This document shows, piece by piece, positions 1 to 15,100 of a stretch of 64,000 nt of DNA. The notes beneath the pieces are model-generated. The model ran no database searches. It saw only the letters and a list, made by a program, of their open reading frames with translations, and was not told the origin of the DNA. Each line of letters begins with the position of its first letter. The first letter of the stretch is position 1. The position numbers and the translations under genes were made by a program. Source of the DNA: Sapria himalayana (taxonomy: Eukaryota; Streptophyta; Magnoliopsida; Malpighiales; Rafflesiaceae); NCBI GenBank assembly GCA_029783825.1, contig JAREIK010017820.1:2057001-2121000 (forward strand), in the 5' to 3' direction.

Positions 1-1340
1 CTCAAAGCTTGATTTAGAAGATACACGAGGAAGAGGTTCTCTCCTAAATGCTTCTTCAAAATTAGTCTTTAAAAATCATTTGATTCAGTGAATTGGAGTT
101 TCTTGAAAAAAAATAATGAAGGCTTTGAATTTCTCGATATGATTCATAGAGTTAATCTATGAATGTATTTTAGCAGACACTTTCTCAGTCTCTCTCAATA
201 GCCAACTTCATAGCTTTTTTAAGGGTAAAGCAGACTCCATCAAGGAAGATTCTCTTTCTCTATATTTATTCACGATATGTATGGAGTATTCCTCAAGGCT
301 CATTCATAAAGAAATACAGTCATATGAGTTTTCTTATCACCTAGACTGTTCATCCTTGAAAAATTTTCATTTCATGTATGCGGATGATCTCATTAGGTGA
401 TATTAGCTCATATAATATTATCTTAGCCACAATCAATAATTCACTCAGACACCAAGCTTATTGGTTAATTCCTCCAAATCAAATATCCTCTTTGGATTGA
501 CACCTAAAAATACCAGATTGAAAATTATGGAGAATTTAGGGTTTTCTTTGGGTTGTCTATTGCCTATATTTTTAGGAGTCTCACTTTCTTCCAGCAGACT
601 TATTACTTCTCACTTCTCCACCTTATTAGCAAACATAATGTCGGTGATTCACCAATGTGCTAGGTAAATTATTTCAAACATATGAAAACTTGAGTTACTT
701 TGTACAACAGTTCAAGGAATTGAAAAATATTAGTTTTCAGCCTTCCTAACCCCCCCCCCAGATTATGTTCTTCATTGAAGGGGCATGCAGAAGGTTCCTT
801 TGGGAAAGTCCTTTTATGGGTAGATACCACCCCAATGTGGCATTGAGGATAAGTAGAAAGGAAGATTCTATGTGGATTCAATAGATTTATCACGTATATC
901 TCATTGTGATTGATATATATATCTACCAACCGGATAAAAAAGATCTTCTATTCTAGAAGTCTCTAGCTTCCTTTAGAAATATATGGATTTTCAAAGATGG
1001 AGGGATCTCCCAAGCCAAATATCTTCTAAAAAAGTGGAGGAATGATGGATCGATTGTAGCTAATTCTTACAAGTTCCTCACATCCAACTAGAATAAAGTG
1101 AAAATGGGTTGGATAAAAGTAATTTGGATAAAAAATTATATCCCCAACCTTGAGATTTTCTTATGGATTGCTAAATGGGGGAAATTATACCCAGGATAGG
1201 CTTTTTTGTGATCCAGAAAACACAGCATGCAAGTTCTATGGATTTAATAAATATGGCTGATCATCTTTTTTTTTTTTTGAATGTTATTTTTCTAATATCA
1301 TTTAGCATGAAATAAGGCATTGGACAAGAATGTGAATGGA
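1..1340 (+). pseudogene. Decayed LINE (non-LTR retrotransposon) reverse transcriptase with C-terminal zf-RVT remnant
   Basis: Pieces of a plant LINE polyprotein can be read in shifting frames on the + strand. KSFDSVNWSFL at 73-105 is the RT block normally written KAFDSVxW. FMYADDLI near 371-394 contains the catalytic YADD. An open stretch at 461-667 carries SKSNILFG and GFSLGCLLPIFLGVSL, the usual plant LINE wording before the thumb. Near 1100-1315 the order IFLWIAKWGKL then FFECYFSNIIWHEI matches the zf-RVT domain. Frameshifts and stops between the blocks show it is dead. The 5' part (endonuclease, ORF1) would lie before the window; no poly(A) tail or target duplication was identified. Confidence 0.88.
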
Positions 1341-2930
1341 TCAAATATAACTAAACACAATTTTTGATATCTTCACTCATATGAGCAAAGAATATGCACA
1401 AGTTTCCCATAGAAACACAATCAAAAAGGCTGTGTTCATATCAATTCATGTGAAAGAAAAAGAAGATTAAATGAAAGAAAACTCCAGGAAGTTGTTTCTA
1501 TTTTGAAAGAAAATAAAAATAGAAATTTATATTGTTTTTAGAAATATATGTAACAATCTGAAATTAGACTAGTGTTGTACAGTCTGAAAATAGAAATTTA
1601 AATTTCTAGGAATTTGGAAATTTAATTTTTCTTTTTTAAAAAAAAGTTATGCAATGAATTTTTTAAAGTCATTCTGGAATGAGTTCATAATGAGTTTGTT
1701 GCATGTGCATACCCATTGCAACTCATAGTATCCCATTGAGATTGGAATGCAAACATGTTGCTCATGCGTGCTCATCTAGTTTTTATCCTCGATTCTCTAT
1801 ATCTGGAGAACTCTGGTTAAGTGGCCATGGGCCATGACTTGAATAATCTAAAAAAAAAAACTCGTGTAACATCCTTAGCATGTGAATTTCTAAGTAATTA
1901 TACTTTATGACTCATCATTCTAAGTAATTATACTTTATTACTCACCATTTTAAATAATTTCCAAATTAAAATATTTTATTTTAAAAAATAAAATTTAAGG
2001 AAAAATTATGTTATCCAGTATCCAATATGACAAATCCATTTTCCTTTCTACTACTAGGAATAAATGTTGTTTTTATATTTTGGTGTATCAATTAGAAAAT
2101 ATTTTTTAAAAATACACCAAAATTAAAAAGCCAATTTTGTCATCACATACCTACACATTATTGAAATATGTAGTAAAACATGATCCAACCCTACAAGAAT
2201 ATTTATATTAAAATTAAAATATTTTTAAATTGAGGGGTCAAACCATGATCCAATCCAGTAAAAAAAAAAACCATGATCCAACCCTACAAGGAGACAATGT
2301 GATTCAATCATAATAGTTACATATTATTGGAAGTGACTCCAACCATCCAACTACACACTTCAAATAAATAAATAAAAATATAAATATAAATAAATAAATA
2401 AATAAATATATATATGTATGTATGTATGTATAGTTATATATATAAATATAAATAAATAAATAAAATAAAAATAAATAAATAAATAAATACATATATATAT
2501 ATATATATATGTATAGTTATATATAAAAATATAAATATAAATAAATAAATAAATAAAATAAAAATAAATAAATAAATAAAAGAAAAAATATATAAACACA
2601 TAAATCTATATAATAAATAAAATATCACAGAGCATAAATAAATATTAAAATATTAAAATATTAAAATATTTTAATATTAAAATAATTAATGTTTTTAAAT
2701 GTTTAGTAAAACATATATATTTTATATTTTAGTATAATTTTTAAATTATTAAGATTTACTTAAACATAAATATTTTATATTTCAGAATAATTTTTTTTAA
2801 TATTAAAATTTTAGGGATTTTTAAAAATTTTTTTTAAACGTTGCACCAATAAATAAATATTACTAAAAAAAAATAATTTATGTTTTTTAAATAATATAAT
2901 ATTAGTTACTTTTTTATTATATTCTTCTTA
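1341..2930. other. AT-rich intergenic sequence, no gene seen
   Basis: Low-complexity AT-rich DNA between the LINE remnant and the promoter side of the ERD2-like gene. Apart from the microsatellite cluster at 2360-2610 I see no coding blocks, terminal repeats or RNA gene. Two short near-copies of a phrase about Tcatgatccaaccctacaagg sit at about 2178 and 2270, too short to classify. Confidence 0.6.
2360..2612. repeat. Compound A/T microsatellite: (AAAT)n, (TA)n, (GTAT)n
   Basis: The stretch alternates AAAT-type runs, TA runs and a GTAT run, with two similar halves (about 2365-2470 and 2475-2585). Open frames across it translate only to Ile/Tyr/Phe/Leu-rich low complexity and are not genes. 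Confidence 0.9.
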
Positions 2931-3185
2931 AGAAAAATTTCTTTTATCTGATATTCGGATGTTGGAAGACGAAGATTTTGTTGCTGTTTTTGTGTCTACG
3001 TAAATCTCCTGCAAACAATAAGTTCTTCCATTTTCAGTCTCCCCGTCTTTATGCATCACTCATCACTTTAAACATCATCAAATCCTCTCCTCTCTCCATC
3101 TTCCACAGTGATTTGTGACGGAGGTAACTTTGCAACACCTCACTCGTCGAGGAGGATAGTTTCCTCAAATCCCTAATTCACCTCA
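2931..3185 (+). promoter_or_regulatory. Probable promoter / 5' leader of the ERD2-like gene
   Basis: Base composition changes from very AT-rich to mixed just upstream of the start codon. A pyrimidine-rich CT tract lies at about 3085-3105, about 80 bp before the ATG, as is common near plant transcription starts. I see no unambiguous TATA box, so the start of transcription is not placed. Confidence 0.35.
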
Positions 3186-6100
3186 ATGGGAACTTCGCGG
3201 AGGTCAATTTACGCCCTCACGTCAGGGATCCGGCGCCAGCCGCCTAAGGTAAAGGCGTTCTTGGCCGTTGTCACGGGCATGGTGGCGCTAGTGCTGCTCC
3301 GCTTCATCGTGCATGACCACGACAATCTCTTCGTTGCAGCGGAGGCCGTTCACTCTATTGGAATTTCTGTTCTCATTTACAAGCTGATGAAAGAGAGGAC
3401 CTGTGCAGGCGAGTTATATATTTTATTTATTTTTTGAATCTGATGGCTGTTTATTCGTGGAGAAAGATCCAGGTTTGGTTCGCTTTTTGTTCTTTTGATG
3501 AATATTCAATATTGATCAACTTTTTCTTGTTCAGCTGTATAAGTTTTTTTGTTCAGAAGTTGAAGTAGAAAGAATTTCTTCATTTTGTCTCTCTCTCTCT
3601 CTCTCTATATATATACATGTATATATAGATCTGTATATAGATATATGTATATATAAAATCTGTAAGGTGATCTTGAGGCTTCATGTAAAATAGAGGCATC
3701 TTTTCCTATATCTTTTACATTTTTTATGAAGATGTGTTGCAGGGAATAATCGTTGTTGCACAGAGTTGAAATTCATTCGGTTTGAGAAGTGTTTTTTCTT
3801 TATCGAGTACACTACACTGGATTGTGCTTTTGAGGTGGCTAATACAAGCATTAGCGTGCTTATTTTAGTTGGTCTTAAGTCATGACTCATAGAGAAGTGT
3901 TCACTATCAAATCTCCCTGCTTTGTTTCCTTTCCTGTTAATATCTTATCTGAATCATTTGCAGGACTGTCCCTTAAATCTCAGGACTTGACGGCCATTTT
4001 CTTAGCTGCCAGGCTGTATTGTAGCTTTGTTATGGAATATGACATACACACTCTTCTTGATTTATCTACCTTGGCGACAACACTCTGGGTTATTTATATG
4101 ATCCGTTTTAAGTTGAGGACTAGCTACATGGAGGAAAAGGATAACTTTGCCATTTATTACTTGGTGAGAATCAGTTAATCCAAGATAAGTACTTCCATTT
4201 CGTGATTTTGTAGGCTATTCCAGTGAGGAAAAAACAAAGTAGCTTGTATTGTTTCAAAATGATGCTTGATCATGTAGTTATTTCATTTGATGATAAATTT
4301 TAATAAGAAATATGGGTCTTAGTTTTGATTATGATAATATTTTTTCTTGCTCTTGCTGACTTAGTGATTTGTATTATTACGCCTATAGACATAAATTTTA
4401 AAAGAAGAATGTTAGACTGCTTTCTTCTTTGTATTTCCACATTTCTCTACGCAACTAATTCTATTACATTTTTATTTCTCTTGTAATTATTCGATTATCA
4501 ATGTGGTAAAAATATTGTTGATGTAATTTGATAGTGTATCAAATTATATTCTTATATGGTGGGTAGAGTTCAAATTATGAAAAATTTAAGATATGAAATA
4601 TGAAATAAATAATTAATTGGATGATTTTCATGTTTTAGAGAAAATCAAATAATAAGATAAGTAATGAAGAATTTATACTCAAAGATAATACAATACAAGA
4701 GTTTTTAATCCTATAAATAAAATAAATAAAAAATAGATAAATAATACGTATCCTCAAACTCATATGTAAGTATATAGAATACTAAGTTTGAAAAAAAATA
4801 AGTTAAAAATATTAATACGTTCTTCACAAATATGTTGACTAGTAGATTTACTGTGTGAATATAAACTATGATAATTTAATTCTAAATTCTTTTCATGAGA
4901 AGTAAATAATTACTTATTTATTATATATATTTTTTGCAGATAAAATATATATTTTATTTGTCTAATTATAATGAAAAGTAATAAGAAAAGTGATTGGAAA
5001 TTTGATCAAATTTAAATAGTATAATTTTAATATTTTTATGGGTAGTTTTGATCATTGTCTTATATAAATCAAAATTAGATCTAAGATTTATTATTTATAT
5101 CTTATTTTTTTAGGAGAAAATTTTATATGTAAGAAAAATATTATAATAGCATATCTTATGTCATTGTAAGCTAGTATCAAATTAGAGTCTAAATTTTTGG
5201 TTGGTTGAAGATGCCAATGATCATTGCATAAGATACTTAATAATAAATTTTTTCCGCATATTTAAGTATGCAATGAATTGTGTCAAAGTGAGTATGATGT
5301 GAAAAATATATAAAAAAATTAATTATACTAATTATGAGTTATATTCGATATGATAATAATAAAAAAATTAATTTTTTAAAATATTCTTCTTCTATAACGA
5401 AGAGTCAACTTGAGGTTACATACTAGGTAAAAAATTAATATGTAGCTCAATAGTAGTTTCTACTAGAGTGTAACTCAAAATTAATTTTTAAAAGTGTAAA
5501 AAATATATTTTCTTTATGATAATAATATTTGTATTCGTGCATATCATCTCAATTCTAATAAAATATTTAACCCTTTTATGATTATCTGCTTGAAATTTTG
5601 ATTGACTATCTTAATTAAAGTGAATGATTTTTAATTTTTCATATTTTTTAATAAGAATACCATTCATGTGAAATATGTTCTATGAACTATATTAGTCAAA
5701 TAAGGAATAAAATATAACACATCTATAAATTAAATGGTAATTATAGTAAAAATCTCATAAATCAAAATTTTTATGATTATTATAGGGGTTGTATACGGTC
5801 ATTCACAACCCACAAAATATAATGCTTGTAAATTATATGATAATCATTGTTAAATATTACTCAAATCATATATTGAATGATTATTTTAGGTTGTATAAAA
5901 TTTTTCATAATTTATAAAATATAACACATAATATTATATATCACCTTTATGATCATATTATATATATTATTAAATATTTCAATATTATTCATTTTGAAAT
6001 CATGATTGAAGATATTTATGGAGATGAATAATTTTTAATGTCATGAATTATATTAGTATACTAAAGAATAAAACATAACACTTGTAAATAAATTGGTAAG

Positions 6101-9100
6101 TATAGTTAAAAATCTTACAACTCAAATTCATGGTGATTATTTTAGTTTGTATAAGGTCTTCTGTAATCTATAAAATTGAATTGAATATTCTATAATCAAA
6201 AATTAGGTGATTGCTTCGCAAATATATATTTTTAAGATTATTATGGAAATTATTATTTTACAATTAACTAATGTATTATTTATTCATTAGAAACTGTAAG
6301 AAATATGATATTAAGAACTTAGATCATATTAACCACTAAAAAAGTGTCATGATAATTAATTTTATAAATTTGAATAATTATTTTCTCAATAAGTATCTTC
6401 TCTTTATGTGATATATCTTATTATCAAAACTAATATTTATCATATATATGTAATTTAGAATTAATATGTTCTATAATTATTATTTATGATAATTAAAGAA
6501 GATTATTATTATTATTATTTGATTCAACAAGTTTAATAGTAATTGAGAGTTGATTATTTTTTTATATTTTAATTTGGAATCTCAAAGGAGACACTAGAAA
6601 TGCAAATTATAGTAAGTTATTTTAATATCATTTTTAAATAATTGCCTAGTTGAACTTTAAAATCTTTAAACAATGAGTTTTACTAAAAAATAATTGTCTA
6701 GTTTTTTATCTATCATAAGATAATAACAATGTGTCTTTTTTGGCTACTTGTATAATCAATGAAGATAAATTTTATCAGCTTTGTTTCATTTTATTTTGTC
6801 TCAGAGAGAAAATTTGAATAAAACACTTGTAAATTAAATTAGGTAATGATGATTGAAAATTAAACAAGTCAATTTTTTGATAATTATTTTATATTTTTAA
6901 GTTCTTTTGTAATTTATAAACTAAATTTAAATATTTTATGCTTAAATTAAGTCATTATTTCATATACATACTTTCAAGATCATAATAAATAAATATGGAT
7001 TTCATAATTGAGATTATATTGATTATTAGAAAAAATATATCCTAATAATTAACTTTTAATAAGTGAATAAATTCTCATAATAAGTTTTATCTCTATCTAA
7101 TCTATATTATTATCTTGATTAATATTTATAGTGAATATTTATTTACAATTAATAATACATTATCTTAAAGATTGAGATGTAAATTTATAAGTTATATTAG
7201 AATGTTGGGTCTTTATTTTTTTTATTACGTTTTGATGTATTATTGGATAAGATAGTATCTTGGAGAAATATTTAGATATCTTAATACTATTTAGAGTCAA
7301 TAAAAGATGCAAAAATAAGAAAGATTAATGTTTGATAAAACTTGTTAAATAGGATAAGAGTATAACTAATATATCTATATTGTGATAAATCAAAAGATAA
7401 AAATTAAAAGAGTTGCTTGTATAATTTTCTAATATGTCCACTTAACTTTTTTTGGTTTTTAATAGGTTGAGCATTTTTTTTTGAAATAAATATGAAATCT
7501 TATGTGATCTAGCATCTCAGCTTTTAATTTATTATGAAATTGGGATTAAAATGAATTTTGAAGCTACTATTTTATTTGAACTAGAAGAAGATTAATTTTC
7601 AAAAGAAATCTTTGTTAGTTTAATAAATCAAATTAACTTGTTTTGTATTTAAAATATATGATAATTCTTAAAGAAAATTATCATAATATAATTAAGCAAG
7701 TTTAAAAGGAACTAAGGATCATTAATCACTCCTAGTTTGAGATTCAAATGATACTCCAGAAGAGAAATAATGATTAAGAGATTTATAATTTTTTTTTTTG
7801 AATAATTACCTAGCCCATCTCTTTAAAGAATGAATCATACTAAAAAAATAACATGAGTGCTTATTAATTTTTTATTTGTTTCAAGAAAATAACATGTGTA
7901 TTCTTGTTATCTATTTGGGATAATAAAGAAAAATATAATTTATCATTATGAGTATCATCTTTGTATATATTGGATAAAAGTATTTAAAAATTTTGGGTAA
8001 TAAACTAAATATTTTTTTTTATGATGTAGAATATAAATATAAAAATAATAGAAAAAATTTAAAGAATACATTTGATTAATTATGTATTTCTTTGTCAAAA
8101 TTATATTATTTTCTTTTTTCAATTTTAATTTATAAATGTATGCTAAGCCATTAAGTTTTGAGAATGATTTTATGATCAATATTGTATGTGCTATATTTAT
8201 TAGAAATGTATGATAAAATATTATTATATTTTATAATTTTGATATTTTTATTAAAAATTGTTTAATTATTTTATAAAATAATTTAAAAATAGATAAAATA
8301 TGATATATATTATAAAAAAATTAGTAAAACAATTAAAATTAGTGATGAAAGTAATAAAATATTCTCTAATTATCTTAAGAATTAGATTGGATATGTACTC
8401 TCACATAATTCTGACCAGTTGAGTTGAAAGCTTTGATGTATTTTTATATCTGAAGTATTTCATAATCTACTCCTAGACTATAAGATTCTTAACATAGCAT
8501 AATACCTCACTCACAACATTGTGTATTGTTACCCTTACACAATAGCCATTGCATTGATGCCATTGCACATAGTTGTACATCATCATACACTATATGCAAT
8601 TGCATGATACATAATGCCACTAAATAATGTAATGCTGCCATACAATGTCATTGCACACACATTGGGCACCATTGCACATGTATAAACCCACTACATGATG
8701 TCAATACCCATTGTATGATACTGCATTATGCACAATGCCTACTATATGACTCCACTATCACTAGATGATACAATTGCTCAGATACATGATCATATAATAC
8801 AAACTTTTTTTTAGGGTTTGCAAAATTATCTTTGATATCATGTTAGAGGAAATCAAAAAGTTAGTATTATTATAAGCTAAATTTTATTCTGACTTTTTGG
8901 GAAAAACCAAATCAAAAGATAAATAAATAAAAACTCATATGCATGATATTACAATACAAAAGTTCATAATCCTACTTATACAATGGTGAGAAATGATTGA
9001 TACTACCCATAAATTATTAGGCTTTCATTATGAGTAAAAAATAAATAAATAATAAATGAAGATCTTATTCAGTGTATAATATTTTTGCTTTAGAGCAAGA

Positions 9101-12100
9101 ACTAATAGAAGTTAATATTATTATAGTTTTATCTCTTTAATTAATAGGAGCTATGTCTCATAAATCTTGGACTCGTGACATTTTGTCCTTAGAGGAAGAT
9201 ATTTGTCATCTCACCAAGATGTGATCTTCAATATATATATACAATGCATGAATTTTTTAGGGTATCACTCATTACTATATTATATTTGCTTAAATTTATT
9301 TAATTTCAGAATTATTATGAGTATTGTTCAAAAATAATAAATTAATAAATTAATACATGTTAATACTCTCAAATTGATATATAAACATCTAGTATGCAAA
9401 GATCTATATAGAAAGGAAAAAATATTTTTAAAGATTTTTTATGATCATGTATGTAAATTGATCTATAGGAGTATATGTGATGATCTTGAGTACCAAAAAT
9501 ATATTTGTTGAACATACACTCAAATAATTATCATAAAATCCTAATCTTGCTAATTGACTTATGCCCCACACAAGAACATCTAATTCATGATAAATGATAT
9601 TTACTCATACAAATATGTTTATTCAAGCATGTGTTAAGATGAGTCAAAATCTTCATTGTGTGATTCCTAGTAAGATGTTTATAGGGATGGTTTGAAATGA
9701 TTATCCCTAAGCATCAAAGGAATTCAACTTTAAAATATTATTAGTTTTAATCGCATTAAAAATTTGGCATATCAAATTATGAAGTAGTTTAAAAAATTAT
9801 TCTTAATGGTAAAGATATTATTATTTTTCTCCCACTTGATTACTTTTATAAGATATCATTACATATATTTTCTCATATGACTTTGAGTATTTGAGAGTTG
9901 AGTAGCTAACCTCTATGTTGCACGGATACGCCTAGGAACTATCGTGTCGCCGTGTCCACGTGTCCGACACGTGGACACGGGTCGGATACGTGTCCGATAC
10001 GTCACGTGGCGTATTGGATACGCGTCAGAGACATATCCGACGCGTTGTTCGGAAACAGTCGTCGTTAACAACAATCGTGTCGTTTATCTACAGACGCGTC
10101 ATTTGCCAACTGACGCATTTTAACGATTCTAACGCGTCGGAAATACACTATATATTAACTATTATTCCTACATCTCCAACAAATTGAGGAGCACACTGCC
10201 GACAGTGAGTTGCCGACAAGCCGATTGCGAGAAATAGTTGTCAATTATCATTGCGTCAAACAAGGAGGGGAGGAGCACACCGCCGAGGCGCCGACAATAC
10301 CTAAGGTAACCTAATTCTATAAAGAGAATGTGGGTTTTAGAATCTGTATCGGGAGGGAGGAGAGTTCGAAAATCAAAACTGTAAAGGGAGGGTGGTGGGG
10401 GGTGTTAGAGGGTTTAAATTTTTTTTACATTATTTTAAAATATAGAATTTTAAATTATTTTAAAATACATAATTTTAAATTATTTTAAGATACCTAATAT
10501 TTATAATTAATAATTTTAATTTTTACTTTTATTTTTTTTATCATGACATATCCTAGTCGTATCCGTATCCTAGTTTTTTAGAATTTGTCGTGTCCCCGTA
10601 TCCTACCGTGTCGTATTTCCGTATCCGTGTCCGTGCAACATAGGCTAACCTTGTCGAGCATTTTTTTTTTGTATGTAATATTCAATACTTGATGACTAAC
10701 AAAATATTGGAAGGTTCATGATTTGATAAATTTTATGTCTATTAATATGAGATAAAGATCATTTGTGGTCTTAAATTTTGTGTTACAACAATGATGAATG
10801 AGTTATTTTGCTTTTTTTTTTTCTAATAATTGATTATTAATGTTTAATGTTTCTTTCATTGTGAAAGAATAACTTGAAAGTAATGTATTTGATTATTTGA
10901 AATATTATTAGTGACTCATATGTGATAGTTGTCATTTCTTTGTTTTTGATAAAGAGGTGATTATTTTTTTTTAATTTAAAAAAACAATTATATAATTATA
11001 TATTTGATTTCTTATTTATGTATGATGGAGGAAGTCAAAAGATTGGTTATTTTTTAGTAAAGGCTTGAGCAACAAAATTTTACATAGTGAACTATTAGAA
11101 TTATAATATAATTCTTTTGCTAGTGGAAGCTTGATCATGTGGCAAAAGAGTCTTGAGTGATGAGATAACTTAAAGTTTGATTGCAGGTTGATTTTCGACT
11201 ATTGATTGTTATGTGGTAATTTATTAAGATAAATATATTATTTATTTTTTTATTTTACATGACATGCAAAATATTATTGGGACTTGTATCATCAATGTAC
11301 ACAAACTACATAAATATATGTTATTTTTTGGAGGTATTCCAAATATAGGTTGACCCGTTGATGTGAGTGAGAGAGTGAGATGGATAAAGTGATTTGTTGG
11401 CATTGTATTTTTATATTACTTACTTGATAATCTCATGATTTTTTTATTAGATATTGGGTGATTGTCTTCCTTTCTAAACTAGTCATCCATCATTATATAG
11501 TATAGTATATGTGAGATAGACATAGTCCCACTAGAAATATATCTCATACAATATAGTTTAGAGATTGAGTGACTACTAGTCATAGTAATGGCAAATGTAG
11601 GAGATCCTCAATGTAATAAACATATTGCAGAAGTGACTAACAAGGAGAGATATTTGGAAATATTTTTAGAGAGGAGATTGAGAGCATTAAAAGTTGTTTA
11701 AAGAAATTGGAAACTATCAAAATTATCCAATGCTCTTTATAGAGATTTGTATAAGTAAAAAATATGTAGAATATCTTGCTTCTAAGATAATAGTAGATAC
11801 TTTATATTCTCTAGGTACTAATTTTTGTGATTGATCTTTGCACAATAGATTCATGAGTTATTAAGTAATGAGTCAACAATTATATCATGTGTTATTATTC
11901 TTTGTTTATTTTTATTTTTTTATTCCTCAAATGTAGTAAATTTAATGATTAATTATCTAAAGTTCTTGATTATAATAATATTTAATTTTACATTTCTTTT
12001 TTATATTATTTTTATTAATGAGTCTCTTAGTAAATTTTATTTATGTGAGTTGTGTTTATAATAATTATACTTTGACATTTTTTTTTATTGATGTTCTTTT

Positions 12101-15100
12101 TGAAGATTGAAAGTTGTTGAGAAAGATTTATTTATATGATCAATAAGGATGAATTATATATTTTTGTTTTTATAATAATGTATCCTACTACATGCTTGAG
12201 TGCTATTGATCTATTACGTCTTTATTTTTGACTTAATCACGCATCCTATTAGTACGACTCGTATGATTAATAATGTTTTGATATGAAATATTCATATTTA
12301 TGAAGATCTAGTGGAGTTGGGACTGACTTGGGTTGAATTGATGTATTTTGTTATGTTTATTGATGATCGTATATAATTTACTTAATTATTATTTTTTTCA
12401 TTTTAAATCATAGATTTTTTTTATATTTTTTTAATATTTTATAAATGAATAAGTAATCAATTTAATAAAATTATACAAAATTGTAACAATGACATTGTAT
12501 TAGAATGTATATCTAATAGTTTAACTTTAATACTTACCATATTGATTATAAAATTATATACAAGATTTTATGTATCAGCACATTATTATAGATTGAGATT
12601 TTATGAATGATATTTATTGTTGGTGGTATTGTTTAAATTATTTTTATAAAAAAGATGTGGTTTTAATTATAAATTATCTTGTTAATCAGATAATTTTTTT
12701 TTCTTTTTTATCAAATATTTTTCAAATCATGCATTTTAAAAATATATTTTATTTTCTCTCAAATTTTTTGAAAGTTTTTTTTATTCTGTATTTTTTTAAG
12801 AATGTGATAAGATACCTAAAATAATATAATATGTCTTTCTTAGTTACTTTAATCTCTAAAATAATAAAATGTATTTTTCCTACTTATTCTAATGCTCACA
12901 ATGATTGTCATTGTTGTTTGCTCGAGATTAATAAAAATTAATTAATATTAATATTATATTTATTGAGGAAGATTTGGTCCTTAAATATGTATATACGTGA
13001 TAAAAATTCATGAGATACTTTTGTATCTCTCATCCACATGAAATTATAAGTGGGCCTCTAACTATCTGAGAGTATTATTTTTCAATTTTTTTTTGTACTT
13101 TATAGTTTATATTAGATGACATTTTACAGAGGTGTTAAATGTGTCATGTCGTGGGCATTTTCTATTTTTATGTGGCATGTTTGTGCCACTGTTCCTTGCT
13201 AACACGACACATCATATAATTTAATAGGCCTAGCACGGTACTTTGGCCTTTTGTTAAGCATATTCATGTTGGATCGTGCCCAAATAAAAATATATTAAAA
13301 TTTTAATTTTATATGTATGTGCGCAATTACAATATTATAAAATTTTAATTTTATATTTATGTAATTTAAAAGTGAAAAATTACTCAAATAGGAAAAATAA
13401 TTCATAATACAATAATATTAATATGATAAATAATATAGCATAGATCAATACAAATAAAAATAAAAATAAAAATCATTTGAAAAAAAATCTAAAATAACAT
13501 TAGTCATCATCATTAAATAGTATTTGTAGTATGGTTGTACAAATATAGATATAGATTATCAATATCATGCTCATATATGTATCTTAATGAATCTCTAGTC
13601 GTGGTCTTCTATGTTGCACGGATACGGATACAGACACGGAGATACGACACGGCAGGATACGGGGACACGGCAAATTCTAAAAAACTAGGATACGGATACG
13701 ACTAGGATACGTCATGATAAAAAAAATAAAATTAAAAATAAAAATTATTAATTATAAATATTAGATATTTTAAAATAATTTAAAATACTGTATTTTAAAA
13801 TAATGTAAAAAAAATTTAAACCCTCTAACACCCCTCTCCCACCACCCTCCATTTACAGTTTCGATTTTCGAACTCTCCCCCCTCTCGATACAGATTCTAA
13901 AACCATCCATTCCCTTTATAGAATTAGGTTATCTTAGGTATTGTCTGCACCTCGGCGGTGTGCTTCTCCTCTCCCCGTTTGACGCAATGACAATTGACAA
14001 CTATTTCTCGTAATCGGCTTGTCGGCAACTCACTGTCGGCTGTGTGCTCCTCAATTTGTTGGAGATGTAGGAGTAATAGTTAATATATAGTATATTTCCG
14101 ACGCGTTAGAATCGTAAAAATACGTCAGTTGGTAAACGACGCGTCTGTAGGTAAACGACGTGTCTGTTGTTAACGACGACTGTTTCCAAACAATGCGTCG
14201 GATATGTCTCTGACATGTATCCGACCCGTGTTGCCGTGTCCATGTGTCCGACACGTGGACACGGCGACACGGGTCGGACACGGCGACACGACAGTTCCTA
14301 GGCGTATCCGTGCAACATAGGTGGTCTTAATCTTCTTGATATCAATATTTCATGAGTTATCATTCACTTAGATGTTTGGAGTCATATTTAAATAGACATC
14401 AAGAATATATATTTTGAGGAAGCGCATATATAGTACCATCATAGTTTTCAAGCAGTGATATGCCAATTAGATTTATTTTTCAAATTGTGGATTATACTGC
14501 ATAACTGGAGGCAGTAACTTATAGTTTAGTTTGTGAAATTTTTATTAATAATTATTTTTTCATTTAAATAAGTGTCATAATTTTTTTTTTCAAGATAGTT
14601 CTAACAATATATGTTTATGACTCTTGTAATATAGTCAAGACTCTTTAGTCATAGTTTGTGTGTGGATGATAATATTATGAGTTGTGAATCATTAAATTTA
14701 AGGAGTATCTTTAGTTATAATTTTGAATAAATAATTTTGAGAGTCAAGATCTATTATAAGAACAGAGGTGTACTATGATAGGAGAGATATTTTGTTTTCA
14801 TGGAGAAGATATGTAGTTAAGACTCCTGTAATGGTTGGTCTCTTAGGTTGTTATTCAATAGATACTTTTATAGGGCTAAGTACTAATTTTTTTGCTTGAT
14901 ATGAGATCTTCAATTAAATCAATTATATATAAGAAAATCATCAAAACAATTAATTATATGATATAATTTTTGGTATTTTTACTTCTCTAGATTCTCTATT
15001 ATGTTTTATATGTCTGATTTTTATTTTATATTTTTTTCTTTTAAAATTTATAGATATGAGCACCTAGTATGTGAGTTATCCCAATTCAAGATATGATTAT

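Noticed and set aside
2304..2628. Three open frames of 62-79 codons, Ile/Tyr-rich
   Set aside because: Translation of A/T microsatellites.
9960..10187. 75-codon frame shared by two family A elements (other copy 14051-14281)
   Set aside because: As a gene it is unsupported: it starts in the terminal repeat region and similarity is what two copies of one element would show anyway. Kept only as an observation.
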